Shown: positions 8,980 through 20,685, counted from the stretch's first letter. The stretch: DNA of 64,000 nucleotides from Cupriavidus alkaliphilus (GCF_900094595.1 NZ_FMAD01000003.1:1-64000), one strand, 5' to 3'. Made by a program: numbers and translations. The notes: a model not told the origin generated them from the letters alone.

Positions 8980-9231
8980 ATGCCGTCACTTCCCGAATCC
9001 GCCCCGCTCCGCCCCCAACCGGACCACGGCAACACGGATTCCACGCTGTCCGAGCGCCCGGACAGCCCCTGCATCGGCATCTGCTCGACCTTGTTCGACG
9101 AGGTGTGCCAGGGCTGCGGCCGCACCGCGGCCGAGGTCAGCAACTGGGTATTTTTCAGCGACGAGGAAAAGCAGCAGGTGTGGGAACGCATCACGCGCGA
9201 AGGCACCGGCAAGCGATTCCGCCAGGGCTGA
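8980..9231 (+). CDS. DUF1289 family small cysteine protein
   Basis: I choose the ATG at 8980 because the alternative ATG at 8944 lies inside a -10 box. The 83-residue product has the DUF1289 core: C31-x3-C35 (CIGICS) and C43-x2-C46 (CQGCGRT) followed by W56 and an acidic/basic helix. The four cysteines suggest metal binding. The family is widespread in proteobacteria and its biochemical role is not established. The N-terminal 28 residues are proline-rich and poorly conserved in such proteins. Confidence 0.85.
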   Translation: MPSLPESAPLRPQPDHGNTDSTLSERPDSPCIGICSTLFDEVCQGCGRTAAEVSNWVFFSDEEKQQVWERITREGTGKRFRQG

Positions 9232-9252
9232 GCCGCGCGCACCCGCAGCCCG

Positions 9253-9972
9253 TCATTCTCCAGACAGGCGCCGCTCCATCGCTTCGACTTCGCGCCGTTC
9301 CAGCCGCTGCCGCGCCAGCTTGCGCCAGCTTTCGGCCAGCGGCGCCAGCGCGGCCATTTCCTCCAGCGCGGCATAGTCGAGCCGGTCGACATACAGCACC
9401 CGCAGCAGATGGTGCAGCGACCATCCGGGACAGGGCCGCGCCACCAGTTCGAGCATATCGCCCGCGGCGACCTCGCCGGCTTCCAGCACGCGGTAGTACC
9501 AGCCGGTGCGCAGGCTCTGCTGCACGGCGCGCGACATGCCCGCATAGCCGAAGCGGTGATTGAGCTTCCAGCACGGCTGGCGCGCCTGCGACACCTCGAC
9601 CAGCGCCGTGCCCAGGCGGAAGCGGTCGCCGATGCAGACGTCGGCTTCGGTCACGCCCGTGGTGCTCAGGTTCTCGCCGAAGGCGCCAGGCGTGTCGAGG
9701 ACGCCGTCGGCCGACGCGCCCTGTTCCCGCAGCGCCAGGCGCCACGCCGGGTAGTGGTCGAAGGCATAGTGGTGCAGCGCCTTTTCCGGGCCGCCGTGGT
9801 GCCGCGGATCGCCCTGCCCGTCGCCCACGAGCCCGGTCGTGGTCACGCGCAGGCGCGCGCGCGTTGCGGCCTTGGCAATGCCGCTGGGTACGCCCTTGGG
9901 TCCGAACGGGCGCACCGCGCCGGTCAGGACCGCAGCGACCGGCACGCGCAGGATGGATGCGGCCTCGCTCAT
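9253..9972 (-). CDS. MOSC domain protein (YiiM-like)
   Basis: The 239-residue product has the MOSC (molybdenum cofactor sulfurase C-terminal) fold and resembles YiiM, which binds molybdenum cofactor and reduces N-hydroxylated bases. Family marks are HHGGPEKALHHYAFDHY (about 58-74), FGENLSTTG (99-106) and the conserved cysteine C134 in RQPCWKLNHRF, a likely cofactor ligand. Its ATG overlaps the stop of the upstream amidotransferase gene by 4 nt, so the two are translationally coupled. The substrate is inferred from the family only. Confidence 0.88.
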   Translation of the reverse strand: MSEAASILRVPVAAVLTGAVRPFGPKGVPSGIAKAATRARLRVTTTGLVGDGQGDPRHHGGPEKALHHYAFDHYPAWRLALREQGASADGVLDTPGAFGENLSTTGVTEADVCIGDRFRLGTALVEVSQARQPCWKLNHRFGYAGMSRAVQQSLRTGWYYRVLEAGEVAAGDMLELVARPCPGWSLHHLLRVLYVDRLDYAALEEMAALAPLAESWRKLARQRLERREVEAMERRLSGE

Positions 9973-10676
9973 AGTCCGGCCTGCTCCAGCCAGCGCGCGA
10001 ACATGCGCTCCCCTGCCGCCGCCACGGTGGCGCCGACGCATGCGGTGCGCGCGCGGATGGTGCGCGGATCGATGCCGGCCTTGCCCAGTTCGACGGTATG
10101 GCCGATCAGCCAGGCCTCGATATCGCGCGGCATGACTTCGGGGTGAAACTGCAGCGCCAGCACCTGGTTGCCGATGGCATAAGCCTGGTTCGGTACCGCC
10201 GCGGTTGAAGCCAGCAACTGCGCGCCGGCGGGCAGGTCGAAGGTGTCGCCGTGCCAGTGCAGGACTTCCCATTGCGCCGCGGCCAGCTCGGCCAGCGCCG
10301 AATCGTGTCCGGCCGGCGTCGGCGTGATCGGCGCCCAGCCGATCTCGCGGGGGCCGGGATAGACCCTGGCACCGGCGGCGCGCGCAATCAGCTGCGCGCC
10401 CAGGCAGACGCCGATGAGCTTGCCGCCGGCGGCCAGGCGCTGCCGGATCAGCGCGATTTCCGCCTCCAGCCACGGATAGGCGTCGGTCTCGTAGACCCCG
10501 ATCGGACCGCCGAGCACCAGCAGCAGGTCGGCCGGCTCGCTGGCGATGGGGCCAAGGTCGTCGACGCCGGCCTGGAACACCCGCAGCGTGTGCCCGCGCG
10601 CGCGCAGGGCGTTGCCGATCACGCCCGCGTGCTCGAAGGCGACATGCTGGATCACATGGGTGGTACGCGTTGTCAT
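9969..10676 (-). CDS. Class I glutamine amidotransferase
   Basis: The start at 10676 has AGGAG six nt upstream. The 235-residue protein is a stand-alone GATase1 domain like the GuaA glutaminase subfamily. The catalytic cysteine C91 lies in GVCLGAQLIA, with H178 and E180 in LQFHPEV, and an oxyanion segment LVLGGPIGVYE. Proteins of this group often serve as gamma-glutamyl hydrolases or ammonia donors. No synthetase partner is adjacent. It heads a two-gene operon with the MOSC gene. Confidence 0.88.
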   Translation of the reverse strand: MTTRTTHVIQHVAFEHAGVIGNALRARGHTLRVFQAGVDDLGPIASEPADLLLVLGGPIGVYETDAYPWLEAEIALIRQRLAAGGKLIGVCLGAQLIARAAGARVYPGPREIGWAPITPTPAGHDSALAELAAAQWEVLHWHGDTFDLPAGAQLLASTAAVPNQAYAIGNQVLALQFHPEVMPRDIEAWLIGHTVELGKAGIDPRTIRARTACVGATVAAAGERMFARWLEQAGL

Positions 10677-10807
10677 CAGGGGCTCCTGCCGGAAGTGAGG
10701 GAGAGAAAGGCCCACATGTTAGCGTCTGTCGCCGACTGCCGGTGGACGACCCAGGCATGACCCCGCCAGTTTGAGAACCTTCCCGGCGAGGCATGCCGCG
10801 GCCCGCG

Positions 10808-13267
10808 CTATTTTGTCGCAGGCGCCAGCACCAGGGCGTCCGCCGCGCCTTGCGGACCGGGGGCTGCCGACGGCGGCATGGTGATGTACTCCACCGCCGC
10901 CCACTTGCCGATCCAGTCACGGTAGCGCGGCAGCAGCGCATTGCCGGACTGCCCGGTGGAGTCCATGAAGCGCGACGCCGCCAGGTCGGACAGGTCATAG
11001 AGCGCGCGCACGCTGGCCGCATGGGTGTTTTCGAACGGCGCCTTGTCGTCGCGCAGGTTGTGCCGGCCGACGTTGACCGTATACGTGTCGCCGCCGGTCG
11101 GCACGCGCAGGCTGAACAGCGGCGCCAGGTAGCCGACCTTGCCGAACGGCCGGTGCTCCAGTCGCGCGGCGTGGGCCTCGCCCCAGCGCCAGCGCGCGGG
11201 ATCGTCGCCATAGCGGCGCGACAAGTCCGCGATGGCCTGGGTCCAGGCATCGGCCACGGCATCGTCGCAGCTCTCGGCCGGGCCGGTATGGGGACGGTCG
11301 CACCAGAACGCGCCCAGCTTGCGCGGATCGCGCAGGATGTTGAGCATGGGCTGCTGCACGTTGCGCTGGTCCCACAGGCGCACGAAGATTGCCTCGCCGG
11401 TTTTCTCCTCGAACAGCCGGCGCGACAGCTCGCGCAGCCATGCAGTGACCACCAGCGGCTCGGCGCGCGCGGCGTCCATGGTGCCGTCCCACCGGCGCAA
11501 TGCCTCCAGCAAGGCGCGTTCGCGTGCCGGGCGCGCGGCATCGCGGCTGACCGGCGCGGCCAGCAGCAGCGGCAGGACATCGCGCACCGCCAGCGAGACC
11601 ACGTCCTTCTGGATCGCGGCGAAGCTTTCGAACGTATGCTTGGGCGTCGCCGCCAGCAGCGTGCGGATGCGGTCGAAGCGATACGGCACGGTCCATTCGC
11701 TGGTGATGAAGTACGGATAGTCGGGCGCGACGATGCGCTGGTTGGCCGTCACGATCACGCCTCCGGCAGGGTTGTACTGGTGCGGCAGCGCCTCGAACGG
11801 GATAAAGCCGGTCCAGTCGTAGCGCGCATCCCAGCCGGGCGCCGGGGCCAGGCCCTTGAGGTCGTTGTCGGCGCGGCGCAGCGGCACGCGGCCCGGCGCA
11901 TAGAAGCCGATATTGCCGTCGACGTCGGCATAGACGATGTTCTGCTGCGGCGAGTGGAAGTCGCGCAGCGCGTCGGTGAAGCTGTTCCAGTCGCGCGCCT
12001 GGTTCAGTCGCAGCCCCGCCAGGAAGGTGCGGTCGTCCGGGCGCAGTGCGGTCCACTGGAATGCCACCACATATTGCGCGCCCAGCGGCGCCGCGGCGCT
12101 GGCGAGCGACTCGGCCACATCCGAAATCACCGGCCCGTGGCGCGTGCCGCGGACCTTCAGCGTCACGTCGGCGGCGCCCTTGACGCGGATGGTCTCGGTG
12201 CGGGTCTCGAACGCGGCCCAGCCCTGCGGCGTCTGGTACTGGGTGTCGTTGCCCGGTCGCACGCGCTCGAGATACAGGTCCTGCACGTCGGGCGCGGTAT
12301 TGGTCAGTCCCCAGGCGATGCGGTCGTTGTGCCCCAGCACCACCAGCGGCATGCCGGGCAGCGTGGCGCCGGCAACCTCGAGCCCGGGCGCGCTCAGGCG
12401 CGCGAAGTACCACAGCGCCGGCGCCTGCAGCCCCAGATGCGGGTCGTTGGCCAGCATCGGCTTGCCCGATTGGGTGCGCGCGCCCGACACCACCCAGTTG
12501 TTGGAGCCCATGCCCTCGACGTAGCCCGGCGGCGCCTTGTCGCCGACGCTGGCCATCGCGCTCGCCAGCGGCGCCAGTTGCCGGTACAGATGGCCATAGT
12601 CCATGGTGCGTACCGGCTGCTCGCCCGGATACGGCGCCAGCAGTTCGCTGATGCGGGCCACCGGCAGCACCTGCGCCAGCCGCATGCGCAGCGTCTCCTG
12701 GACCCAGTTGCCGCCCAGGTCCCATGCCATCATGGTCTGCCAGCCCAGCGTGTCGGCCGGTTCCCAGCGCTCCGGCCGGGTGCGCAGCAGCAGGAACTCC
12801 GGCGGCAGCGGGCCTTTGCGCTGGTCGATCCATGCATTGACGCCGTCGGCATAGGCCTGCAGCGCCGCGCGCGCCTCGGGCGACGCCTGCGCGAAAATGG
12901 CCTCGGCGTTGCGCCGCACGCCCAGCGTGCGCAGGAACTTGTCGTTATCGACGGCGGACGGGCCCAGGATTTCCGCGAGCCGGCCCGCGACGATGCGCTT
13001 GTTCATCTGCATCTGCCACAGTCGGTCCTGCGCGTGCACGTATCCCAGCGCGAACCACGCATCGGCCTTGCTGGCGGCGCGGATATGCGGCACGCCGTGG
13101 CTGTCGCGCACGACCGTGACCGGTTCGCGCAACCCCGCCAGCACCTCGTTGCCCGACACCGGCGGATGTGCCGCATGGCGATACCAGACCAGAGCGCCCG
13201 CCGCGCCGGCCACCGCCAGCCCCAGCAGCACCGCCAGCCACCTGGTCAGCCGACCGAACCCGCGCAT
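10808..13267 (-). CDS. Penicillin acylase (Ntn hydrolase) family protein
   Basis: The start at 13267 follows AAGGGGGAA. The 819-residue precursor has an N-terminal hydrophobic signal or anchor (about 8-27), an alpha-chain region with the family motif RDSHGVPHIRA (54-64), and a self-cleavage site at G254-S255 in GMGSNNWVVSGA, where S255 becomes the N-terminal nucleophile of the beta chain. N-terminal nucleophile hydrolases of this group cleave amide bonds in beta-lactams, acyl-homoserine lactones or other acylated amines in the periplasm. The true substrate is unknown, and quorum-signal acylase activity is one option. Confidence 0.88.
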   Translation of the reverse strand: MRGFGRLTRWLAVLLGLAVAGAAGALVWYRHAAHPPVSGNEVLAGLREPVTVVRDSHGVPHIRAASKADAWFALGYVHAQDRLWQMQMNKRIVAGRLAEILGPSAVDNDKFLRTLGVRRNAEAIFAQASPEARAALQAYADGVNAWIDQRKGPLPPEFLLLRTRPERWEPADTLGWQTMMAWDLGGNWVQETLRMRLAQVLPVARISELLAPYPGEQPVRTMDYGHLYRQLAPLASAMASVGDKAPPGYVEGMGSNNWVVSGARTQSGKPMLANDPHLGLQAPALWYFARLSAPGLEVAGATLPGMPLVVLGHNDRIAWGLTNTAPDVQDLYLERVRPGNDTQYQTPQGWAAFETRTETIRVKGAADVTLKVRGTRHGPVISDVAESLASAAAPLGAQYVVAFQWTALRPDDRTFLAGLRLNQARDWNSFTDALRDFHSPQQNIVYADVDGNIGFYAPGRVPLRRADNDLKGLAPAPGWDARYDWTGFIPFEALPHQYNPAGGVIVTANQRIVAPDYPYFITSEWTVPYRFDRIRTLLAATPKHTFESFAAIQKDVVSLAVRDVLPLLLAAPVSRDAARPARERALLEALRRWDGTMDAARAEPLVVTAWLRELSRRLFEEKTGEAIFVRLWDQRNVQQPMLNILRDPRKLGAFWCDRPHTGPAESCDDAVADAWTQAIADLSRRYGDDPARWRWGEAHAARLEHRPFGKVGYLAPLFSLRVPTGGDTYTVNVGRHNLRDDKAPFENTHAASVRALYDLSDLAASRFMDSTGQSGNALLPRYRDWIGKWAAVEYITMPPSAAPGPQGAADALVLAPATK

Positions 13268-13352
13268 CGTTGTTCCCCCTTTGTCGTTGTCATGTTGTTC
13301 CGCGCACTGTCGCGCATTATCCGCGCATTTTCCACGTATTCCGCGCACGAAA

Positions 13353-13377
13353 AAATGCCCGGACCAGCCGGGCATTT
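13353..13377 (-). terminator. Intrinsic terminator of the aldehyde dehydrogenase gene
   Basis: AAATGCCCGG and CCGGGCATTT form a perfect 10-bp stem with a 5-nt loop. On the minus strand the stem runs into TTTTTT, so it ends the aldehyde dehydrogenase transcript 33 nt after its stop codon. Confidence 0.85.
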
Positions 13378-13409
13378 CCACGCTCCTGTACTGCCCGCGT
13401 GCGGGCCCG

Positions 13410-14843
13410 TCAGGCGGCGGACTTTTTCAGCTGCAGCGACTTGTACTCGAGGAACTCCTCCAGCCCGTACTTGCCGGCTTCGCGGCCGTTGCCGGACTGC
13501 TTGTAGCCGCCGAACGGCGCCTGCATGTTGAACGGCCCGCCGTTGATATCGACCTGGCCGGTGCGGATGCGGCGCGCCACGCGGACCGCGCGCGCCTCGT
13601 CGCCGGACCAGACCCCGCCGCCCAGGCCGTAGATGCTGTCGTTGGCGATGCGCACCGCGTCTTCCTCGGTGTCATAGCAGATGATCGACAGCACCGGCCC
13701 GAAGATCTCTTCCTGCGCCACGGTCGCGCGCGGCTCGACGTTGCCGAGCACGGTCGGCTTGACATAGAAGCCCTGCTCCAGTCCTTCCGGTGTCTCCGGG
13801 CCGCCGGCCACCAGCTCGGCGCCCTCTTCCAGGCCGCGGCGGATATAGCCGGTCACGCGGTCCTTCTGCACCGCGGAGATCAGTGGGCCCAGCTTGCTGG
13901 TTTCCTGCAGCGGATCGCCCACGGTAAAGCCGGCGACCACCTTCTGCGCGATCGCCTTGACTTCGTCGTAGCGGGCGCGCGGCACCAGCATGCGCGTGTG
14001 CGCCGAGCAGGTCTGGCCGGAGTTGAGGAAGCAGGCATTGATGGTGCCCTTTACCGCAGCCGGCAGGTCGGCATCGTCCAGGATCACCGAGGCCGACTTG
14101 CCGCCCAGTTCCAGCGCGACGCGCTTGACCGTTTGCGCGGCCAGCTCGGACACGCGCTTGCCGGCGCGGGTCGAGCCGGTGAACGACACCATGTCGACTT
14201 CCGGATGGCTGGCCAGCACCTCGCCCACCACCGGGCCGTAACCGGTCACCAGGTTGAACACGCCCGGCGGCAGGCCGGCGGCCTCGATCACTTCGGCCAG
14301 CACGAAGGCATTGAGCGGCGCCACCTCGGAGGGCTTGAGCACCACGGTGCAGCCCGCGGCCAGCGCCGGCGCCACCTTCAGCGTGATCTGGTTGAGCGGA
14401 TAGTTCCACGGCGTGATCGCGCCGACCACGCCCACCGGCTCGCGCACCACCAGCGAATTGCCGACTTCTTCCTCGAAGTGAAAGCCTTCCAGCAGCCTGG
14501 CGGCCTGGCCCCAGTTGTAGACCGGGCCGCCGACCTGGATCGCGCGCGCCAGCTTGATCGGCATGCCGACTTCGCCGGCGATCAGCTGCGCCAGTTCTTC
14601 GCTGCGTGCCTTCAGCCCTTCGGCGATCCGGGCGATATAGTCGGCCCGCACTGCCGGCGGCGTGGCCGACCAGCCGTCGAAGGCCGCGCGCGCCGCCTGG
14701 ATGGCATCTTCGGCGTCGCGGGCCGAGCCTTCCGGAATGGTCCCCATCACCGCTTCGGTGGCGGAATGGATGACATCGATCTTGCCGTTGCCGTGGGGCG
14801 CGACCCACTTGCCGTTAATGAAGAGTTTGTCTCGTTGTTGCAT
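13410..14843 (-). CDS. NAD(P)-dependent aldehyde dehydrogenase
   Basis: The product (477 residues from ATG 14843; a GTG two codons earlier is possible) is a typical ALDH. The catalytic cysteine is C279 in NSGQTCSAH, the general base E245 lies in ALELGGKS, and the cofactor site is [10 protein letters not shown]. The motif TPWNYPLNQ corresponds to the oxyanion asparagine. It oxidises an aldehyde to its acid in the cytosol. The closest resemblance is to the broad-range group that includes many Cupriavidus paralogs, so no specific substrate is assigned. It is a single gene with its own terminator. Confidence 0.9.
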   Translation of the reverse strand: MQQRDKLFINGKWVAPHGNGKIDVIHSATEAVMGTIPEGSARDAEDAIQAARAAFDGWSATPPAVRADYIARIAEGLKARSEELAQLIAGEVGMPIKLARAIQVGGPVYNWGQAARLLEGFHFEEEVGNSLVVREPVGVVGAITPWNYPLNQITLKVAPALAAGCTVVLKPSEVAPLNAFVLAEVIEAAGLPPGVFNLVTGYGPVVGEVLASHPEVDMVSFTGSTRAGKRVSELAAQTVKRVALELGGKSASVILDDADLPAAVKGTINACFLNSGQTCSAHTRMLVPRARYDEVKAIAQKVVAGFTVGDPLQETSKLGPLISAVQKDRVTGYIRRGLEEGAELVAGGPETPEGLEQGFYVKPTVLGNVEPRATVAQEEIFGPVLSIICYDTEEDAVRIANDSIYGLGGGVWSGDEARAVRVARRIRTGQVDINGGPFNMQAPFGGYKQSGNGREAGKYGLEEFLEYKSLQLKKSAA

Positions 14844-15086
14844 GGCCACAGTTCTCGGTTTGGTGAATTGGCGATTGCAATTTTTTGTTACTTTTATGGT
14901 GCAGGCACATTGTAGAGCGGATTCCGGCCCATGTTATGGCGCTGGGGGAAATGGCGCCGGCCGCGCCTGCCGCTCCGCACAAGAACCTGGCGATAATCGG
15001 CCGCGGGTGACAGACGGGAGACACGCGAGGCGTGGACGGGGGAGACTCGCCACGGCGCGCGCACATAACAAAAAAGGGGGCGAGGC

Positions 15087-15689
15087 ATGGTCGATCCGAT
15101 CTACCGCAAGACAGAGGCGGGACAGGACGAGATCCGCAGCCGCGCGCGCAAGCTGGACCACAAGCTGCGCGCGCTTTTGCTGATGGTCAACGGCGAGCGC
15201 CGCGAGCAGGCATTGCTGGCGCAGGTGGCGGGCATGGGGATCGGCCCGGAGGCCATGGCAACGCTGCTGGCCCAGGGGCTGGTCGAAGCCGTCGCCGAAC
15301 CGGCGCAGCCACCCGCCAGCGCGCCGCAAGCACCCGCACGGGTCGCGCCACCGGCTGCCGACACCAACCTGTTCTCGGTCTACGCGATGCGCCATGCGCC
15401 GGTGGCCGAGGTAGCGGCGCCGCCGCATGCCAGTGCAGCGGCGGCCCACTCGCCCGCCGAGATCCAGGCATACCAGCGCGTCTACCATTTCTATACCGAC
15501 GTGATCGGGCAGCATCTCGGGCTGCGCGGCTACATGCTGCAGGTGAAGGTCGAGAAGGCCGCCGACCTGCCCGCGCTGATGGCGCTGCGCGAACCGCTGC
15601 ACGCGGCGCTGCTCAAGGCGCGGGGCGACATCACCGCCCGCGCCATCATGGCGCAGCTGGACCAGCTCCGCGACGGCAGCGCCGCCTGA
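15087..15689 (+). CDS. Hypothetical protein with alanine/proline-rich linker
   Basis: I do not recognise this 200-residue protein. The N-terminal 70 residues look helical and could form a small winged-helix-like unit (RKLDHKLRALLLMVNG; GLVEAVAEP). An Ala/Pro-rich linker spans about 72-130, and a C-terminal helical part (about 135-195) contains YQRVYHFYTDVIGQHLGLRGY. There is no signal peptide or membrane segment. A GGGGGCGAGG site precedes the ATG, and codon use is normal for the genome, so the gene is probably real. Confidence 0.75.
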   Translation: MVDPIYRKTEAGQDEIRSRARKLDHKLRALLLMVNGERREQALLAQVAGMGIGPEAMATLLAQGLVEAVAEPAQPPASAPQAPARVAPPAADTNLFSVYAMRHAPVAEVAAPPHASAAAAHSPAEIQAYQRVYHFYTDVIGQHLGLRGYMLQVKVEKAADLPALMALREPLHAALLKARGDITARAIMAQLDQLRDGSAA

Positions 15690-15710
15690 CACGCCGGTGC
15701 GGACAAAGAA

Positions 15711-15732
15711 AAGGCCGCCCGTAGGCGGCCTT
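15711..15732 (-). terminator. Intrinsic terminator after ybiT
   Basis: AAGGCCGCC and GGCGGCCTT form a 9-bp stem with a CGTA loop. On the minus strand it is followed by TTTTCTTT, ending the ybiT transcript. It lies between convergent genes and may also stop the plus-strand gene. Confidence 0.8.
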
Positions 15733-15755
15733 CAGCATGCAGTGGGGTGTGGCGC

Positions 15756-17378
15756 TCAGCCGTCGATGCCCTGCGACTGCAGGTACTCGTCGTACGTACC
15801 CAGGTAGTCGGTCAGCGTGCCGTCGGTGCGGACCTCGATGATGCGCGTGGCCAGGCCGCTGACGAACTCGCGGTCGTGCGAGACGAAGATCAGCGTGCCC
15901 TGGAACTTGTCCAGCGCGATCTGCATCGACTCGATCGATTCCATGTCCATGTGGTTGGTCGGCTCGTCCAGCGCCAGCACGTTGTGGCGGCCCAGCATCA
16001 GCTTGCCCCAGATCATGCGGCCCTTCTCGCCGCCGGACAGCACCTTGACGTTCTTCTTGATGTCGTCGGCCGAGAACAGCAGGCGGCCCAGCGTGCCGCG
16101 CAGCGAGGTCTCGTCGTCGCCGGCCTGGGTCCACTGGCTCATCCAGTCCATCACGTCGCGGTCTACCGGGAATTCCTCGTAGGTGTCCTGCGGCATGTAG
16201 CCGACGTTGGCGTTCTCGGCCCACTTGACCGTGCCGCGGTCCACCTCGACGCCGCGCTGCACGCCGGTCTGCACCGCGCCGTTCAGCAGGCTGCGCAGCA
16301 GCGTGGTCTTGCCCGCGCCGTTCTCGCCGATGATCGCCACGCGCTCGCCGGCCTGGATCGCCATCGACAGGTTGTCGATGATCTTGCGGTCGTAGGTCTT
16401 GGTGATGCCTTCGACTTCCACCGCGAGGTTGTGCAGCTTCTTCTCGAACTCGAAGCGGATAAACGGGTTCTGGCGCGACGACGGCTTGATGTCCTCGACC
16501 TTGATCTTCTCGATCTGCTTGGCGCGCGAGGTGGCCTGGCGGGCCTTGGACTTGTTGGCCGAGAAGCGGCGCACGAAGTCCTGCAGTTCGCTGATGCGCT
16601 CCTTGGCGCGCGCGTTGGCGGCCATCTGGCGCTCGCGGGCCTGCATCGACGCTTCCATGTACTCGTCGTAGTTGCCCGGGTAGACCTTGAGCGTGCCGTA
16701 GTCCATGTCGGCCATGTGGGTGCAGACCGAGTTCAGGAAGTGGCGATCGTGCGAGATGATGATCATGGTGGAGTTGCGCTCGTTGAGCACGGTCTCCAGC
16801 CAGCGGATGGTGTTGATGTCCAGGTTGTTGGTGGGCTCGTCCAGCAGCAGCACGTCCGGGTTCGAGAACAGTGCCTGCGCCAGCAGCACGCGCAGCTTCC
16901 AGCCCGGCGCGACGTCGCTCATCGGGCCCTGGTGCTGCGCGGTGGGGATGCCCACGCCCAGCAGCAGTTCGCCGGCGCGCGCCTCGGCGGTGTAGCCGTC
17001 GTATTCGGCGTACTTGGCCTCGAGCTCGGCGGCCTTCATGTAGTCTTCGTCGGTCGCTTCCGGATTGGCGTAGATGGCGTCGCGTTCCTGCGCGGCGGCC
17101 CACATCTCGGTGTGGCCCATCATCACCACATCCAGCACGCGCATGTCTTCATAGGCGAACTGGTCCTGGCGCAGCTTGCCCAGGCGGATGCCCGGCTCCA
17201 GCATGACGTTGCCCGACGACGGCTCGAGGTCGCCGCCCAGGATCTTCATGAAGGTGGACTTGCCGCAGCCGTTCGCGCCGATCAGGCCGTAGCGGTTGCC
17301 CTCGCCGAACTTGACCGAGATATTCTCGAACAACGGCTTGGGGCCGAACTGCATGGTGATGTTTGCGGTAGAAAGCAC
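15756..17378 (-). CDS. ybiT: ABC-F family ATPase YbiT
   Basis: The 540-residue protein aligns closely from memory with E. coli YbiT, so I place the start at GTG 17378 ([20 protein letters not shown]), preceded by AAGG. The upstream open frame adds 29 low-complexity residues. Two ABC domains are present, with Walker [10 protein letters not shown] and GENGAGKTT, signatures SDVAPGWK and LSGGEKGR, and Walker [12 protein letters not shown] and [11 protein letters not shown]. The linker between them is long and basic. ABC-F proteins bind the ribosomal E site and relieve stalled translation. There is no membrane partner. It is a single-gene unit with a terminator. Confidence 0.92.
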   Translation of the reverse strand: MLSTANITMQFGPKPLFENISVKFGEGNRYGLIGANGCGKSTFMKILGGDLEPSSGNVMLEPGIRLGKLRQDQFAYEDMRVLDVVMMGHTEMWAAAQERDAIYANPEATDEDYMKAAELEAKYAEYDGYTAEARAGELLLGVGIPTAQHQGPMSDVAPGWKLRVLLAQALFSNPDVLLLDEPTNNLDINTIRWLETVLNERNSTMIIISHDRHFLNSVCTHMADMDYGTLKVYPGNYDEYMEASMQARERQMAANARAKERISELQDFVRRFSANKSKARQATSRAKQIEKIKVEDIKPSSRQNPFIRFEFEKKLHNLAVEVEGITKTYDRKIIDNLSMAIQAGERVAIIGENGAGKTTLLRSLLNGAVQTGVQRGVEVDRGTVKWAENANVGYMPQDTYEEFPVDRDVMDWMSQWTQAGDDETSLRGTLGRLLFSADDIKKNVKVLSGGEKGRMIWGKLMLGRHNVLALDEPTNHMDMESIESMQIALDKFQGTLIFVSHDREFVSGLATRIIEVRTDGTLTDYLGTYDEYLQSQGIDG

Positions 17379-17569
17379 GTCTTGAACCTTGTCTGGAGAT
17401 TGTGGCGCCGCGGCGCGGGCCGGAAGAATTCCGGCGGCCATGGCCGGCGCTGCGGCACGGGCCACGCCGGGTTCATGCGAGAACCCGGGAGGAAATCAGG
17501 AAATAACCGCGCATTCTATCATCCGGACGCATTCCTTGCGACCGGCGCGCGCGGCGGAAAGCCGCTGGC

Positions 17570-19167
<1,598 letters not shown>

Positions 19168-19644
19168 TCAGTCCTGCGCGGGCAGCTGCACCGGCGCGCT
19201 GACCTCGGCCCAGCAGTTGGGCGTTTCGAACAGCACCAGCCTGGTCAGCTGCAGCTGGTGGCCGAAGCAGTCCTTGAACACCGGCGCCAGGATGTCGAAG
19301 GCCACCTGGGCCAGGTTCTCGACCGTCGGGATCGCGTCCAGCACCACGGTCTTGTGCCCTTCCATCGATTGCAGGAAGTTCAGCAGCGCGGTGTCGCCGC
19401 GATAGATCAGGAAGGCGTGGTCCCACTTGCTGACCAGGTGCTCGTTGGCAAGCGCCTTGATATCGCCGAAATCCAGGATCATGCCGTCATCCGACGCGCC
19501 CTCGCGATGCAGCACCTCTCCCGACAGCGTCAGGTCGAGCCGGTAGCGGTGGCCGTGGATATTGCGGCACTGCCCGCAGTGGTTGGGGATGCGGTGGCCG
19601 GAGTCGAACTCCAGCCGGCGGGTGATGGAAACTTGTTTGCTCAT
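19168..19644 (-). CDS. queD: 6-carboxy-5,6,7,8-tetrahydropterin synthase QueD
   Basis: QueD makes 6-carboxytetrahydropterin from dihydroneopterin triphosphate, the first dedicated step of queuosine biosynthesis. Zinc ligands are H17 (DSGHRIP), H30 and H32 (NIHGH), and the catalytic cysteine is C26. The 158-residue length is normal. It lies 144 nt after queE and 9 nt before tadA on the same strand, which places two tRNA wobble-modification activities in one probable operon. Confidence 0.92.
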   Translation of the reverse strand: MSKQVSITRRLEFDSGHRIPNHCGQCRNIHGHRYRLDLTLSGEVLHREGASDDGMILDFGDIKALANEHLVSKWDHAFLIYRGDTALLNFLQSMEGHKTVVLDAIPTVENLAQVAFDILAPVFKDCFGHQLQLTRLVLFETPNCWAEVSAPVQLPAQD

Positions 19645-19788
19645 GTGTACCGGCGCCGGTGCCGGCCGCCTGCGTTGAAGCGGACGCCGCGCGTGCGTCC
19701 GAAGCCTCTATTGTGGACTGAATTGCCTGGGTCGTGATGCCCTTGTGCGCCCCGATGCCGCCTGGGCCGGAGCCACCCGCGCGACCGC

Positions 19789-20424
19789 TCAGCGGATGCC
19801 CAGCAGCTTGTGGGTCTGCAGCGACAGCCGCCAGCGCGGGTGGCGCTGGCAGAAGGCCACCGCGGCGGCGGTATTTTCCCGCGCCAGCGGACCGTCCATG
19901 GCCTGCACCAGGAAATGGCGGAAATCAAGCTTCTCGTATGCGGCGAAGTCTTGCCCTTCCTGCGGGATCACCACCTTCAGCTCATCGCCGCGCGTGACCA
20001 CCAGCTCCGAACCCATCTTGGGGCTGACGCAGACCCAGTCGATGCCGGGCGGCACGGCAATGGTGCCGTTGGTCTCGATCGCGATCTCGAAGCCCTGCGC
20101 ATGCAGCGCGTCGATCAGCGGCGCATCGAGCTGCAGCAGCGGCTCGCCCCCGGTGCAGACCACCAGCGGCTTGCCGCCGGCACCCTGCGGCCACTCCGAC
20201 GCGACCACCGCGGCCAGTTCCTCGGCGCTGCGGTACTTGCCGCCGCGCGTGCCATCGGTGCCGACGAAATCCGTATCGCAGAACTGGCACACCGCGCTGG
20301 CGCGGTCCTGCTCGCGGCCGCTCCACAGGTTGCAGCCGGCAAAGCGGCAGAACACCGCGGCGCGGCCGGCGTTGGCGCCTTCGCCCTGCAGCGTATAGAA
20401 GATTTCCTTGACGGCGTAAGTCAT
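19789..20424 (-). CDS. queE: 7-carboxy-7-deazaguanine synthase QueE
   Basis: This radical-SAM enzyme turns the QueD product into 7-carboxy-7-deazaguanine. The cluster cysteines C31, C46 and C49 have the long C-x14-C-x2-C spacing seen in a QueE subgroup, rather than the canonical C-x3-C-x2-C. GEGANAGRAAVFCRFAGCN and VCTGGEPLLQLD (SAM-binding GGEP) are diagnostic. The length is 211 residues. It is the first gene of a probable queE-queD-tadA-ldcA unit. Confidence 0.92.
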   Translation of the reverse strand: MTYAVKEIFYTLQGEGANAGRAAVFCRFAGCNLWSGREQDRASAVCQFCDTDFVGTDGTRGGKYRSAEELAAVVASEWPQGAGGKPLVVCTGGEPLLQLDAPLIDALHAQGFEIAIETNGTIAVPPGIDWVCVSPKMGSELVVTRGDELKVVIPQEGQDFAAYEKLDFRHFLVQAMDGPLARENTAAAVAFCQRHPRWRLSLQTHKLLGIR

Positions 20425-20676
20425 GCGTGGGGGTCTCTCTCGGACCGTAAACAGCGGTTCGCAGCAGTTCGGCAGCGTTTGCTGGCCGGGGTTCAGTAAA
20501 GGATGGGCAGGGCCGGAGCCGGACCTCGCGCCGCGTGGTCACATTGGCGCGTGTCGCGCCCTCTGTGGACCGAAACGTATCGATCGGGGCGGCTGTGCTG
20601 GCAGCGCGGGTGCTGCCGGGTGGGGCTGTCCTGGCCTGTCGCAGGCTGCGCCCGGCATTGGGCCGGACGTGCCGCA

Positions 20677-20685
20677 AGTATACCA
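20677..20685 (-). promoter_or_regulatory. Extended -10 promoter candidate upstream of queE
   Basis: On the minus strand the sequence TGGTATACT gives an extended -10 element about 250 nt before the queE start. The -35 region is poor, which fits an extended -10 promoter. The resulting leader is long, and I looked for a preQ1 aptamer in it but saw none. The remaining gap of about 380 nt up to the DUF1993 gene shows no reading frame worth calling. Confidence 0.4.

Noticed and set aside
10793..13531. 912-codon plus-strand frame opposite the penicillin acylase
   Set aside because: Composition is Arg/His/Gln-rich as expected for antisense of GC-rich codons, and the minus-strand gene is certain.
20425..20676. 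preQ1 riboswitch in the queE leader
   Set aside because: The leader is long, but I could not find the conserved preQ1 aptamer sequence or pseudoknot pairing.
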